From: Reticulitermes speratus
Lineage: Eukaryota > Arthropoda > Insecta > Blattodea > Rhinotermitidae
NCBI GenBank assembly: GCA_021186555.1
Contig: JAJKFL010000427.1
Location: 16,668,005-16,732,004, forward strand
Reading direction: 5' to 3'
Length of the DNA stretch: 64,000 bases
The translations under genes and the position numbers were made by a program. Under the pieces are notes generated by a model. That model searched no databases and was not told where the DNA came from. It was given only the letters and a program-made list of their open reading frames with translations. This document shows, piece after piece, positions 10,820-21,000 of this stretch (position 1 is the first letter of the stretch; every line of letters begins with the position of its first letter).

Positions 10820-11335
10820 TTAAAATGTATGGACATATTTTCTTTTTATTTTGGTGTGAAACTAGGTATCTCACATTATGGGAAGAACACAGGCTGAGGA
10901 TGTTCGAGAATAGAGCGCTGAGGGTATTTGGGCTTAAGGCGAAAGAGGTAACGGGCGTGGAGAAGACTACATAACGAGGAGCTTTATGATCTGTATTCCT
11001 CACCAAACACCATACGGGTGACCAAATCAAGAAGAATAAGATAGGTGGGGCACGTAGCACGTGTCGGGGAAAGGAGATGTGCATACAGCGTTTTGGTGGG
11101 GGAACCTGAGGGAAAGAGACAACTTGGAAGATCTAGGCGTAGATGAGAGGAGAGTATTAAAATGGATCTTACAAGAAATGGGATGGGGAAATGGACTGGA
11201 TTGCTATGGCTCAGGATAGGGAAAGGTGGCTGGCGCTCGTGAATGCGGTAACGAACATTCGAGTTCCACAAAATGCGGGGAATTTCTTGACTAGCTGGGG
11301 ACCTGTCAGCTTTTCAGGAAGGACTCTGTGCCACG
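10820..11335 (+). pseudogene. LINE C-terminal remnant downstream of reverse transcriptase
   Basis: Conceptual translation across frameshifts gives WCETRYLTLWEEHRLRMFEN and RALRVFGLKAKEVTGV near 10855-10960. A GHVA-like trace and a [23 protein letters not shown] trace follow near 11060-11175. AQDRERWLALVNAVTNIRVP comes at about 11209-11268, then QNAGNFLTSWG. This order is typical of the segment following the reverse transcriptase in a non-LTR retrotransposon widespread in insects. At least one stop and two frame changes break it. No RT or endonuclease domain is present, so it is a dead 5'-truncated copy. Confidence 0.75.
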
Positions 11336-12154
11336 TAGTCAGTTATTTAACGATATGGTGTGCAGCTACAGTGATAAGTCATCATATTCTTACAAACATT
11401 CTACCATAATGTTTTTATAATATTATTGGCGATGTTATGGACACCAGTTGTGATCTCAACGTTGAGTAATTTCGATCGCACTGTTGTATACAAGGTACAA
11501 TTTTTATAATTCCTGAACAGCTTAATGATGACTTAGTAAAAAAAAAGCCGACACATGTAGTTGTTGGTTCTTTTAACAAAATACAGGTGGTGTTAGACGG
11601 TTACATTTATTTGCTTTTTAAAGTAAATCTCTTTTCAGATAATTTGATAATGTCCACAAACTTTGTACGAACGCCGCTGGACGCCTCTCGAAGTTCGCAA
11701 TTGTCAGTACAATCAATAATGTTATCGCATCCAGATGGCTCTGAGGCCACAACAGCCTCCTATGCAATGTGTAACGAGGGCTCGTACCTGGCGGTATCCT
11801 CCCGCCTCATATTACGTCTTGAACGAAGTGGTAACGCTCGAATTTGGAAGGTGCACTCTTCGAATCTCGGCCGGGAAACCGACTATCCTGTCTGAGGTTT
11901 TTGTGGTCTTCCTCAGCTTCTTCGGATAAATTCCGGGACATCACCTTAAATCAGGCTACAGCAGTTTTCTTTCACATCCTATCTAATTCATTACTGAATA
12001 CCACTCAGTCGCTCGGTGTGAAGGTCACGATTTCCAACCGCAAAACCATCACGACCGTTGGACATGAAAAAAGGCAATTCTTCCTAAAGTTGTTAGTTAT
12101 GTATCACACTACAGGCGTCATGTGTTATGACAGCAAATCTGATGATGGATAACA
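11336..12154. other. Unassigned stretch
   Basis: I find nothing recognisable apart from short overlapping ORFs at 11587-12152 without domains. Confidence 0.4.
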
Positions 12155-12668
12155 AGACAGGCAGTGCACGTATAACGTAACATTGATAAGGCGCGTTCGC
12201 GTAACCATTTTTGCCGTGGAAATCAATAAATATTACGTATGTGTGTTTACGTACGAGTGTGTGTTTGTAGCCTGTTATCCAGCACTGCATGCGCCGTATT
12301 ATATTGTCACTTGTGGCCTGTCTGGCTCTACGATATTTTTCCAAATTATCTCATAAACGGCACGATTCTCGGGAAAAAGTTATTGAACACAAAATGTGTG
12401 TTTTGATTTTCTCTACAACTTTTGTCTGAAACATTTCTCATTCTAAGAAAATTTAGCGAGATATTATTGTGAACATGCACACGTCTTCATGTAAAGTGCC
12501 CGTTGTCAGATTGTAATAAAACTTCAATTTTCTCGACAGACTTTTGAAAAATATATCAAATTTCATGAAATTCCGTCCAGTGGGAGCCGAGGTGTTCCAT
12601 GCGGATGGACGGACAGACAGACATGACAAAGCTAATAGTCCCTTTTCGCAATTTTGCGAAAGCACCTA
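12155..12668 (+). mobile_element. Unclassified interspersed repeat, family F
   Basis: It is about 510 bp and aligns nearly end to end with the reverse complement of 24262-24778. Shared landmarks in order are ACAAGACAGGCA, ACGTAACATTGA, GCGCGTTCGCGTAACCA, CTCATAAACGGCACGATT, CAACTTTTGTCTGAAACATT, AAATTTCATGAAA and GGACGGACAGACAGACA, ending in TTTCGCAATTTTGCGAA. No ORF and no convincing terminal repeats are seen. The class is unknown. Confidence 0.75.
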
Positions 12669-13082
12669 AATGAATAAAACTGTACTGACGCACATTCCAT
12701 TCAGGTTTATAAAAATAATATAATCAACGAATGCAGGTCGCGATGTCATGCCATCAACCAATCAGAAATAATAGCCTGGAGATTTTTAATTGCTATTTGA
12801 AATCACTACACACGCAAACTGTCAGTGATATTAATGGTGGTACAGAACAGGAAAGATTACAGTTACCCGTCATGAAACAAGAATCAGACTAACAAAATTA
12901 GCGGAAGTGTGTACTTAGTTTAGATTACAGGATGTAGGTGTTATATGCAATTGTGCATACGATACAGACCTTCATGTTTAATTACGGTAGGTGAAAACCC
13001 ACTGTTACAAGGCTTGACTACGCACAACCAGACACAATTCGCTAAATTAAACATAAGATAATCAACCAACAAATGTACTCTT

Positions 13083-13110
13083 ATAATAATAATAATTATT
13101 ATTATTATTT
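13083..13110. repeat. (AAT)n/(ATT)n self-complementary microsatellite
   Basis: ATAATAATAATAATT is followed directly by ATTATTATTATT, so the tract can fold back on itself. Confidence 0.8.
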
Positions 13111-13142
13111 TGGATAGTATATATTATAATCCCTGTAAACCA

Positions 13143-13185
13143 GTCCAATATGTTTCGATCCCTTCCTGGGATCATCATCAGGGAC
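13143..13185 (-). ncRNA. Minimal hammerhead ribozyme-like motif (Penelope type)
   Basis: The 43 bases on minus read GTCC, CTGATGA, a 6-bp stem II (GATCCC/GGGATC) with a 5-base loop, GAAAC, AT, ATT, GGAC. GTCC and GGAC pair as stem I. The very short stem III (AC..AT instead of AC..GT) carries one change from the consensus. Minimal hammerheads of this design are known from the terminal repeats of Penelope-like retroelements. No element body is recognised around it. Activity is not shown. Confidence 0.5.
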
Positions 13186-13317
13186 ATTTGTGAGAGTATA
13201 AATTACATAAACTAAAACCAACAATATAAGTACATGTTAAGACTATAAAATGTATAAAAGATGGTTAAAATTGTAAGCGATCACTTCGGAGTGGATACCT
13301 GGTCTACTGTGTAGAGA

Positions 13318-14113
13318 TAATTGGTTGTTTATATGCGGATAGATAGGACAGTACTGGTTGTTTTTATGCGGATAGATAGGACAGTACTGGTTGTTTTTAT
13401 GCGGATGGATAGGACAGTACTGGTTGTTTTTATGCGGATGGATAGGACAGTACTGGTTGTTTTTATGCGGATGGATAGGACAGTACTGGTTGTTTTTATG
13501 CGGATGGATAGGACAGTACTGGTTGTTTATATGCGGATGGATAGGACAGTACTGGTTGTTTATATGCGGATAGATAGGACAGTACTGGTTGTTTTTATGC
13601 GGATAGATAGGACAGTACTGGTTGTTTTTATGCGGATGGATAGGACAGTACTGGTTGTTTTTATGCGGATGGATAGGACAGTACTGGTTGTTTTTATGCG
13701 GATGGATAGGACAGTACTGGTTGTTTTTATGCGGATGGATAGGACAGTACTGGTTGTTTATATGCGGATAGATAGGACAGTACTGGTTGTTTTTATGCGG
13801 ATAGATAGGACAGTACTGGTTGTTTTTATGCGGATGGATAGGACAGTACTGGTTGTTTATATGCGGATGGATAGGACAGTACTGGTTGTTTTTATGCGGA
13901 TGGATAGGACAGTACTGGTTGTTTATATGCGGATGGATAGGACAGTACTGGTTGTTTATATGCGGATAGATAGGACAGTACTGGTTGTTTTTATGCGGAT
14001 GGATAGGACAGTACTGGTTGTTTATATGCGGATGGATAGGACAGTACTGGTTGTTTATATGCGGATGGATAGGACAGTACTGGTTGTTTTTATGCGGATG
14101 GATAGGACAGTAC
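13318..14113. repeat. 33-bp minisatellite, 24 copies with two variable sites
   Basis: The unit contains TACTGGTTGTTT, then TTATGCGGATGGATAGG and ACAG. Two sites vary between units: TTTTTATG or TTTATATG, and GATGGATA or GATAGATA. Because 33 is 11 codons, one frame on each strand stays open for 280-300 codons (VVFMRMDRTVL repeats on +, YCPIHPHKNNQ repeats on -). These are length artefacts and not supported as proteins. The variants are arranged in blocks (see findings). Confidence 0.95.
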
Positions 14114-15320
14114 ATACGTACATACATACATACACATTCCATTTCTGTCGAAGTGACAACTGGATGTGAAATAAGTCATAATATACAAATATACAGCTAT
14201 ACAGACTATAGAATTTTACATTTGAACACTATAAAATAAAACACTATAAACGTGTTACATACTTCACTATGAACCATCTTTATACATAAAAAATTCATCT
14301 ACTGAGTAAAAGCAGTGTGTATTTAAGTATTTTTTTAATGCTACTTTAAATTTTGTCTTTTCATTCTTAAGACTTATGAGACTCAGAGGGAGTCTGTTGA
14401 AAATTCTGATACCGGCATAGACTGTACTTTTTTGAAAACAAGATAGGTTGGCATTTGGTCTGTGCAGGTGGTGCTTATTGCTGTGTCTGTACTGTGTATA
14501 GATGAATTTGTTTGAAAATGTTCTTGATTGTTTAAAATAAAGTTAATTAATGAAAATATATATTTACATGGAATACAGGGATTATAATATATAAAAAATA
14601 ATAATAATAATGATAAGAGTGCATTTGTTGCTTGAGTATCTTATGTTTGATTGATGACAATGCACGGTGCGAATGATATAAAAAAGCATTTGGCTGAATA
14701 TTCACAAAAATCGAAAGAAACAAATTTCGACTGACAAATGTATTAATGAATGAAATCCATATTTGAGTCACACACAAATGTTCTGTGCCATCGGATATTT
14801 TGCGAGAAGTTTAATGCCAAGTACACGTTTTATTATCCCGGTAAGAATGGAAATTAAATTCGTTCATTAGCGTTTAGCTGAAACACCCAATACCGGATTT
14901 CACCGAAATCCGCTGAGTAAAGTTGGACATACAGATCCAAATTCCACATTTTATGTTAATTTTACACACCTAATAGGCAGAATATTACGTGTAGAATATT
15001 TGAATGAACATATATCAAGTGCCAGAATGATAGTGAGGGTGAGCTGAGTGATGGAAGTTAGTTTTAAAACAAGGACGTGATGCAATTCCATTGTTTTAAC
15101 AAATGGTAGACTACATTTGGGATCATAAGCTCCTTTAATTTGTCCATCATCTCCTATTCAAAAACACACGTTTAGCGAAAGGAATCTCTTTGCAGCCTCA
15201 GGTAGAACGGATGGGAGGTAACTACTGTGTTGGGTCCCACGGACAAAACTATTGTCAATCACTGGACCCCGACATAGTCCAGAAATACAGCAATCGTAAG
15301 CAAATAATAATCAACACACC
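14114..15320. other. Unassigned AT-rich stretch
   Basis: Starts with a short CATA run (14115-14135). I see no recognised family or coding region in the rest. Confidence 0.4.
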
Positions 15321-15586
15321 GTCTAGATTAGTGATTTTCAATCGGTGGTACTCATACCACTGATGTTAAGCAAAAAATTTAGAAAATATTTTTTTAATAA
15401 TGGAAATTTAAAAACGTTAATTGCATACTAAAATTATTTTAAAAGTGTTGAAATGTAGAGAAAACATTTGTAAAGTGTGTACCAAGATACTATGTCATTG
15501 TTCGAATACAAACTCTCCCCTGTCGTCTAATCGCGTTAAATTAGAAAAGTAGTAACTACGAAATTTGAGGTTATCACAGTGTTGTT

Positions 15587-15637
15587 GTTTCGCTGGTTGG
15601 CAGGTTTGAAATCTTCAAACCTGCCAACCAGCGAAAC
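15587..15637. repeat. Perfect 24-bp inverted repeat, 3-bp spacer
   Basis: Left arm 15587-15610 (GTTTCGCTGGTTGGCAGG then TTTGAA) is exactly complementary to 15614-15637, with ATC between. It lies inside the hAT-like element. Confidence 0.95.
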
Positions 15638-15691
15638 ATCCCGGAAGATCAGTATCTTGAATGTAGGCATTAATATTTGCAGTACCTAGTG

Positions 15692-15935
15692 GAAGACATA
15701 CATGTTTTGTATTGTGACAGTGGTACGTGTACAAGTTTTGTATTGTGACAGTGGTACATGTACATGTTTTGTATTGTGACAGTGGTATGTGTACAAGTTT
15801 TGTATTGTGACAGTGGTACATGTACATGTTTTGTAATGTGACAGTGGTATGTGTACAAGGTTTGTATTGTAACAGTGGTAGTGTACATGTTTTGTATTGT
15901 GACAGTGGTACGTGTACATGTTTCGGATTGTGACA
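15692..15935 (+). repeat. 31-bp tandem array, about 8 copies
   Basis: The unit GTTTTGTATTGTGACAGTGG followed by TACGTGTACAA repeats with a 31-bp period. Several neighbouring units alternate between TACGTGTACAA-type and TACATGTACAT-type ends, suggesting a 62-bp dimer. It is nested in the hAT-like element. Minus ORFs rich in Tyr-His-Cys are shadows of it. Confidence 0.9.
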
Positions 15936-16424
15936 TTGGGACGCCAGAAATATAGTTTGAAAAGCACTGGTCTAGATGCACACAGACTGGGTTAAAACTC
16001 CAAAGTCCAGTGGTTACTACATGTGCCACAGGGTTGAACATTCAGACGCTCTACAGTGAGCCCACATAATGTATTTACGTTTCTCATTATTATGACAAAA
16101 AGAAGTGATTTTTCACTGCACAGAACTAACCGACTGGTCTTCCTTGTGGAGAAGTGCGTTTACAGTTCTGTAGGAGGGGAAACTTTACATATAATTCAGG
16201 CTAAATTTAGGTTCACCTGACATTCGACGGACGAAACGTCCAGTTTGTAAACCACGTCAAAAACGTGGCAGTAATCTTTGAAAGACTACATGGACAATTC
16301 GTATACAAACGATCGAAGCCGAAGCCTTCCCAAAATGTATTACAGTCTACTCCCAATTTAAAAAAGAGAGATAAGCGCTAACGTTAAATTAAACCTCCAC
16401 CAATCACTCATTAGGTCCATAAAA

Positions 16425-16575
16425 ATTTATGTCACCCCCCGACTAAATTTTATACGTTCGCGCCTAATAGTTGTGGGTCCTAAGTATGGCACTTTCTTCA
16501 CGTCACCCAGCCGGCGCCTAGAATATTGAGGTGGCTCCTAGATTTTTTAAAAATTATGCACCCGTGGTCATATAC
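16425..16575. repeat. Dispersed repeat family H, copy 1
   Basis: GCGCCTAATAGTTGTGGGTCC, TAAGTATGGCACTT, CTTCACGTCA, ATATTGAGGTGGCTCCTAGA and TGCACCC match in order with 45060-45180. The class is unknown. Confidence 0.65.
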
Positions 16576-16719
16576 TATTACCAACATAATGCACTGGTCT
16601 ATGAGTGCTGCTACACAAAATACAGTAATTCCAGAAAATCTGATATAAATGTAAGGGCAACACATTGTGTGAGCAACTTGAAATTGAATACAGACAATTA
16701 CTGGAAGATCCCCGTGTGG

Positions 16720-17072
16720 TGACCGGGGAAAAGAATAGTCCCACTGATGCCCATGCAGGTCGTAAAAGGCGTCCAAAATGGGTACCCAGTGCCTGGGGGT
16801 ATAGCTGGGCCACTCTGCCCCGGGGGTTATAAATTCGGCGGACTGGCCCTCCAGGTTGGGGGTTGGGCGACAGGCTGAAAACCTGTCCCTGTAAAAAACT
16901 GATTGCTAGGAAACCTAAAATGTGGCCTCGGAACAGTCAGATAGAATGGAATCGACCTATGCAATGGAAAAGGATTAATAGGTCAAAAAACAGAGCTGAC
17001 TGGGAAAGGGCCATTAAGGAGGCGAAGGTCCGCATTGGACTGTAGTGCCACCGAAGAAGAAGAAGAAGAATT
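16720..17072 (+). mobile_element. Retroelement fragment with (GAA)n tail
   Basis: A G/C-rich 5' part (CCAGTGCCTGGGGGTATAGC, GGCGGACTGGCCCTCCAGG) runs into a 60-codon frame ending in KEAKVRIGL-stop, followed by CACCGAAGAAGAAGAAGAAGAA. A simple-repeat tail right after a stop suggests the 3' end of a non-LTR element. I cannot name the family. Confidence 0.4.
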
Positions 17073-17349
17073 ACTGGAAGAAAGGGTGGCTTGTAAGCCC
17101 TAAATCGTAGCACCTACGTCATCGAATCCCACTCATGTGGGATTACGGTCATATCTGTGCCGTTCCACTGGCAACTGAACTTGATGGCCTAACACAGTGC
17201 TTCTTAAAGTGGAAGCCGCGGCTCCACAGTTACAGTGAATATTCTTCTGGGGAGGAGGGGCAGGCGCCGTAATACGAGGCGATATAACAATTAAATGTAA
17301 TCCCGAAAGACCTATTAAATTACAAACACCACATGAGTGCATTTTAATT

Positions 17350-17495
17350 CCAAACTATTGCACTGATTTAATTATAAAGGTGACTCCTACATGTTTCGGC
17401 CATCTTCAGGAGTACATAAGTACACATTGTATTCTCTAAAGATAGCCGAAACATTTCGGAGTCACCTTTATAATTAAATCAGTGCAACAGTTTGG
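17350..17495. repeat. Hairpin with 51-bp arms carrying paired hammerhead-like motifs
   Basis: Arms 17350-17400 and 17445-17495 are complementary at 48 of 51 positions around a 44-bp loop. The left arm on minus has TGAAGA then GGCCGAAACATGTAGGAG. The right arm on + has TAAAGATAGCCGAAACAT then TTCGGAG. Both resemble the Penelope-type hammerhead core, pointing outward in opposite directions as in family E. The core bases are partly lost. Confidence 0.8.
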
Positions 17496-17513
17496 AAATA
17501 TAATGTATTCGTA

Positions 17514-17536
17514 TATATATATATATATATATATAT
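17514..17536. repeat. (AT)n microsatellite
   Basis: An uninterrupted TATA run next to the 17.4 kb hairpin. Confidence 0.9.
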
Positions 17537-18574
17537 TCCACGGAAGATGTACAGGATTAAAGATACAAGTACAGAGTTTAAGATTAAATGACGTAACAAA
17601 TATTATTGTAATTATTATCAATATGGTCTATTAATAACAGAATTTAATAAAAAGCACTTTATAGATATAGTTGTGATCTATTAATAATTATTCCTATAAA
17701 CTGATAAATCACATTTTAGGCAACTTTTATGGCGTAGGGGTCTTCAAACATTTTTACTGGCATCAAGGAACCATCAGACGATACAGATTCGGCAATCACT
17801 GAGGTAAACCACGGAGGCCGTGTGGCCATTGCAACAGTTGAACAAGAAACCTTGGAAAGCACTTATATCGTGTTATTATGAATAAGTTATTCATTTGTTG
17901 AATGTTTTCTTAGGTGTGTATTTCTTTTGTAATAAGGCATATAGACAGTGCTATCAGGAAGAAGGCTGGACCAAACGAATTGAAATTAATTCGAATACAC
18001 ACAACTACTAGCATTTTAAAATGATATGAAAAAAAACACTCAATATAGTTATGTAAAAAACGTAATTTCACAAAATAGAAAACACAAAATTATTGTTATT
18101 TAAGAATTACGTATCAGGAGTAATTTGATCAAGTAAATTATATTTAATTCAAAGGCAATGTAATCATAGATGACCAGTTTGTCGGTAGCCATATGTTTTG
18201 AGAGTACTGTTGTTGTTGGTGCAGTTTAACCATTTAAAGCACAGTGGTTACTATACTTACCACCTGCTATACCGTTTAACAACGCTGCGTCTCATGATTC
18301 GCTTTAAACGCCGACTATTTCCCTACACAACATTAGCCGGTCAGTCGCTGTCATAGACACGAAATGTATTCACAGCGAAACAGCAAATGACATACATATA
18401 TATATATATATAATTTAGGTGAAGTGCGTGACTTGAGATAAGAGTGGCTGAATTTTGATATACGAATACTAGTTGACTGCAAAATGTACAGTAAAAGTTT
18501 TCCCTTTGCACGCTACGAGACCATGTGCGGGAAGTAGAGATATAGTTCCACACTTTACGCTAGGAGAAAGAGAC
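17537..18574. other. Unassigned stretch
   Basis: Mostly unrecognised AT-rich DNA, with a small (TA)n run near 18398-18412. GGGGTCTTCAAACAT at 17737-17751 resembles a hAT terminus but has no partner. Confidence 0.35.
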
Positions 18575-18740
18575 CCCGGTACCCAATGAATAGGAGACTG
18601 GGTGGGTCCCAGAGCCGGTCTGGACGTTTTTAAGCTCAGACGAATCCTCGCCCCTGCCGAAAATCGAAATACAATTCCTCGGTCGCCCGGACCGCAGCCT
18701 ATTCCCTGTATTAACCACGTGATCTCGGCTCCCCATTGGT
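18575..18740 (-). mobile_element. SINE family A-like, diverged
   Basis: GGTACCCAATGAATAGGAGA, CTGGGTGGGTCCCAGAGCCG and GTCTGGACG match the SINE A body near 19.33 kb. The head on minus (GTCGCCCGGACCGCAGCC side) is degraded. Confidence 0.55.
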
Positions 18741-18972
18741 GAAACGCATAAATGCACAATATTTTGGTGGTCTTTAAGGTAAGGGGTTTAGTTTTAACGA
18801 ATGTACATGAGAAGAGTCGAATGAGGAGCCTACAGTAGTAACTGGAACTTGGGAAGCATCTCAGCTTTGCTTCAAGACAGGAGATGGCCGGTCTGAGGGC
18901 CTGGCGACATCACAAGCTAAGCGCTTAGGGCCGCACCACGATGTTTTGCAGTTCTACGTAACTGAGCAATTC

Positions 18973-19100
18973 GTTCTTCTGGGACACGACACTATGTCAT
19001 TGGGTAGTCGGTTCGCGACTTTCCGAAGGCGTTATATTCCTTCACACGTCGGGAACCGATTACTCATTGATGTACCGTCGTATTCCAGAGTCTGAAGTTC
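18973..19100. mobile_element. Family E fragment
   Basis: TTCTTCTGGGACACGACACTATGTC at the left and CGTCGTATTCCAGAG at the right retain the inverted outer ends. The internal CGTTTCGG motif is decayed. Confidence 0.4.
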
Positions 19101-19179
19101 CCCTGGGGTGTCTAACTCCCGGCCCGTCAGGTAGTGTTATGTGGCCAGCGGCCACACTTCTAAATTACATATACACAAA

Positions 19180-19455
19180 AGGTAAAGGTCACCCTATAAC
19201 ATGGCACTAAGGCGTAGAGGGGGAGCAGAGGTATAGCTCTACTCTTTCCTTAACCTCGATGGTAGATGGGGGTGGGCGGTCAACACCACGCCCCGACCGC
19301 TTTGCTCCCGGGAAAGAGACCCGGTACCCATTGTACAGTAGGCTGGGTAGGCCCCAGGACCGGTCAGGACGCGTGCGGAAAATTTCGCCCCCGTCGGGAT
19401 TCGATCCCCGGACCGTCCAGCCAGTCACTATACCGACTACGCTATCCAGGCCTGC
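19180..19455 (-). mobile_element. tRNA-derived SINE, family A, near full length
   Basis: On minus it begins CTGGATAGCGTAGTCGG (box A region) with box B GGGGATCGAATCCCGAC. Body blocks are TTTTCCGCACGCGTCC, GGGCCTACCCAGCCT, GGGTACCGGGTCTC and GGAGCAAAGCGGTCGGGG, and the tail is ACCTTTACCTTTTG. It is the best full-length representative of family A in the window. Short ORFs on both strands are shadows. Confidence 0.85.
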
Positions 19456-19499
19456 ATAACAGTCGCGACCCTTTGCCAAAAACGTTGGATACCCTGCTC

Positions 19500-19622
19500 T
19501 AGATCCTTGAAGATGAAGGTACCGCGTTCCTTCGAAACGTCGACAGCCGATAACCCAGAGATGCAGCATCATATCGCATAAGAACAGAAACCTTAACCAC
19601 ACCGTTGTGAAAACACTCAAAA
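19500..19622 (+). mobile_element. Family E right-half fragment
   Basis: CCTTGAAGATGAAGGTACCG, CTTCGAAACGTCGACAGCC and the tail AACCACACCGTTGTGAAAAC are in family E order. The hammerhead-like core TTGAAGA..CGAAACGTC is present with imperfect stems. Confidence 0.5.
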
Positions 19623-19855
19623 CACGCTCCTCATAGTTCTTGGTTAGGGTATTCCCATAACTGTAACTCCGAATTTCATTGCCGTAATCACAAGAAGTAG
19701 CCTAAGCCAAGCCACTTCACATCACCACATCACAATACTCGTACTGTCTCGATACCGACCTCCCACACCGATTTGGCCTCTTACACTAAAGTTTCCTTGC
19801 AATATATTTGTATTCGCCTACTGGTTCGCTTACTGCTGTGACCAAACACTTAATT

Positions 19856-20154
19856 CAGTGCGTAACTAATTTTTTTTTTTTTTTTTTTGTGAGTGGGCCC
19901 CGCAGCTGATGCTACGGACGCACCGCAGCCTTAAGGCTTATTGTGCAACCCCTGTGATGAAGATGAAGATGATGATGAGCAGTTATTTTACCAAGTTTTA
20001 CAATTAATGGAGCACCAGTGGAATGAAATTGACAGGGGAAAACCGACAACTCGGAGAAAAACCTGTCCCAGTGCCACTTTGTCCACCACAAATCTCACAT
20101 GGACTTGACCTGGGATCGAACCCGGGCCTCCGTGGTGAGCAGTGCGTAACTAAT
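19856..20154 (-). mobile_element. SINE family B with perfect 15-bp target-site duplication
   Basis: CAGTGCGTAACTAAT occurs at 19856-19870 and again at 20140-20154. Between them, on minus, lie box B GGGTTCGATCCCAGG, the B body (GTCCACCACAAA complement, TCATTCCACTGGTGCTCC) and a 3' poly-A (T run at 19871-19888 on +). The head is 5'-truncated and box A is missing. Perfect duplication and a long A tail point to a relatively recent LINE-driven insertion. Confidence 0.92.
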
Positions 20155-20444
20155 ACCGGTTTACGACCTCTTCCCTCTTGGTTATTAGATCTAAAGTCTC
20201 TTAACCGTAAGAGAAATCGTAACATTGCAGACAGCTGCATTACGCAGTAAAGCCTAAGGAATTACTAATCGCTTTCACTTGGCCTTTCTTTAACTTCTGT
20301 ATTAATACCAAGGTCCAATTTAAAACTACGGCGAATGATGCACTGGCAAGACGTTCAGCAACAGTCCACATTTCAGCAACTGTTAAACGTCATATATAAT
20401 GTGAAGACAATTGCGAATGGCGAAATGCAATGAGGAACAAATCA

Positions 20445-20560
20445 GTCGGGTTTCCTGTCCGATGGATAGCGGGGGCGCTTTCCCGGGGGTAAAGTAGCCG
20501 GAACGCGAAGCTGACCACTCACTCCATATAGAGCCCCAATATGCTTTCGTGGCGTATCAA
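20445..20560 (+). mobile_element. SINE family A fragment
   Basis: CTTTCCCGGGGGTAAAGTAGCC, GCTGACCACTCACTCCATAT and GAGCCCCAATA resemble the middle of SINE A. Head and tail are missing. Confidence 0.5.
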
Positions 20561-20651
20561 AGGAATTAATTTCAGTTAAGCACTATCAGCATTAATTGGG
20601 GATAAAACAACAAATTTGTAATGATTAACCGTTTATGGACGCAATGCAATC

Positions 20652-20762
20652 TGCTTTATTTGAAGACCCAGTTCGTACCGCGCTGTAAACAATTTCCGTC
20701 TCGTTTAAAAATCAATCAGCGAATTTTGTGTAGGCAAGAAATCGCTGTTTGTTCTCTGTGAG
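20652..20762 (+). repeat. Dispersed repeat family J, copy 1
   Basis: CCAGTTCGTACCGCGCTGTAAAC, CCGTCTCGTTTAAAA and AAATCGCTGTTTGTTCT match 62728-62818 in order and orientation. The class is unknown. Confidence 0.6.
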
Positions 20763-20777
20763 CAGAATGTATAATTT

Positions 20778-21000
20778 TTAGGCGCGTTCACAAAATTTCG
20801 AAAAGCGACTATTAGCTTCGTCATGTCTATCTGTCTGTCCGCCCGTCCGTCTGTCCATCCGTATGGAACAAATCGGTTCCCATCGGACGGATTTTCACGA
20901 AATTTAATATTTAGTATCTTTCGAGAATCTGTCGAGAAAGATGAAGGGGTTTTGGTGCTACAAGAGTAAACACGAAATTGGTAAGAATTCATCACGAGAA
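20778..21000 (-). mobile_element. Family F fragment
   Basis: It has the family F end: GCGTTCACAAAATTTCG, CTTCGTCATGTC, CTGTCTGTCCGCCCGTCC and TTTTCACGAAATTTAATAT, in reverse orientation relative to 12155-12668. Confidence 0.65.

Larger units (their letters stand above)
15329..15969. mobile_element. Non-autonomous hAT-like DNA transposon
   Basis: The left end TAGTGATTTTCAATC and the right end (on minus) CAGTGCTTTTCAAAC match at 12 of 15 positions and look like hAT termini. The element is flanked by a perfect 8-bp duplication, GTCTAGAT, at 15321-15328 and 15970-15977, the length hAT transposases make. Size is 641 bp with no transposase ORF. It contains a 24-bp perfect palindrome and a 31-bp tandem array. 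Confidence 0.85.

Noticed and set aside
13243-14169. Open frames of 280-300 codons on both strands
   Set aside because: They are produced by a 33-bp repeat with no in-frame stop. Both strands are open equally, and variation does not favour synonymous changes.
17190-17215. CAGTGCTTCTTAAAGTGG, a hAT-like terminus
   Set aside because: No matching inverted end or 8-bp duplication was found, so no element can be bounded.
17733-17770. GGGGTCTTCAAACATTTTTAC, another hAT-like terminus
   Set aside because: Same reason: no partner terminus or duplication.
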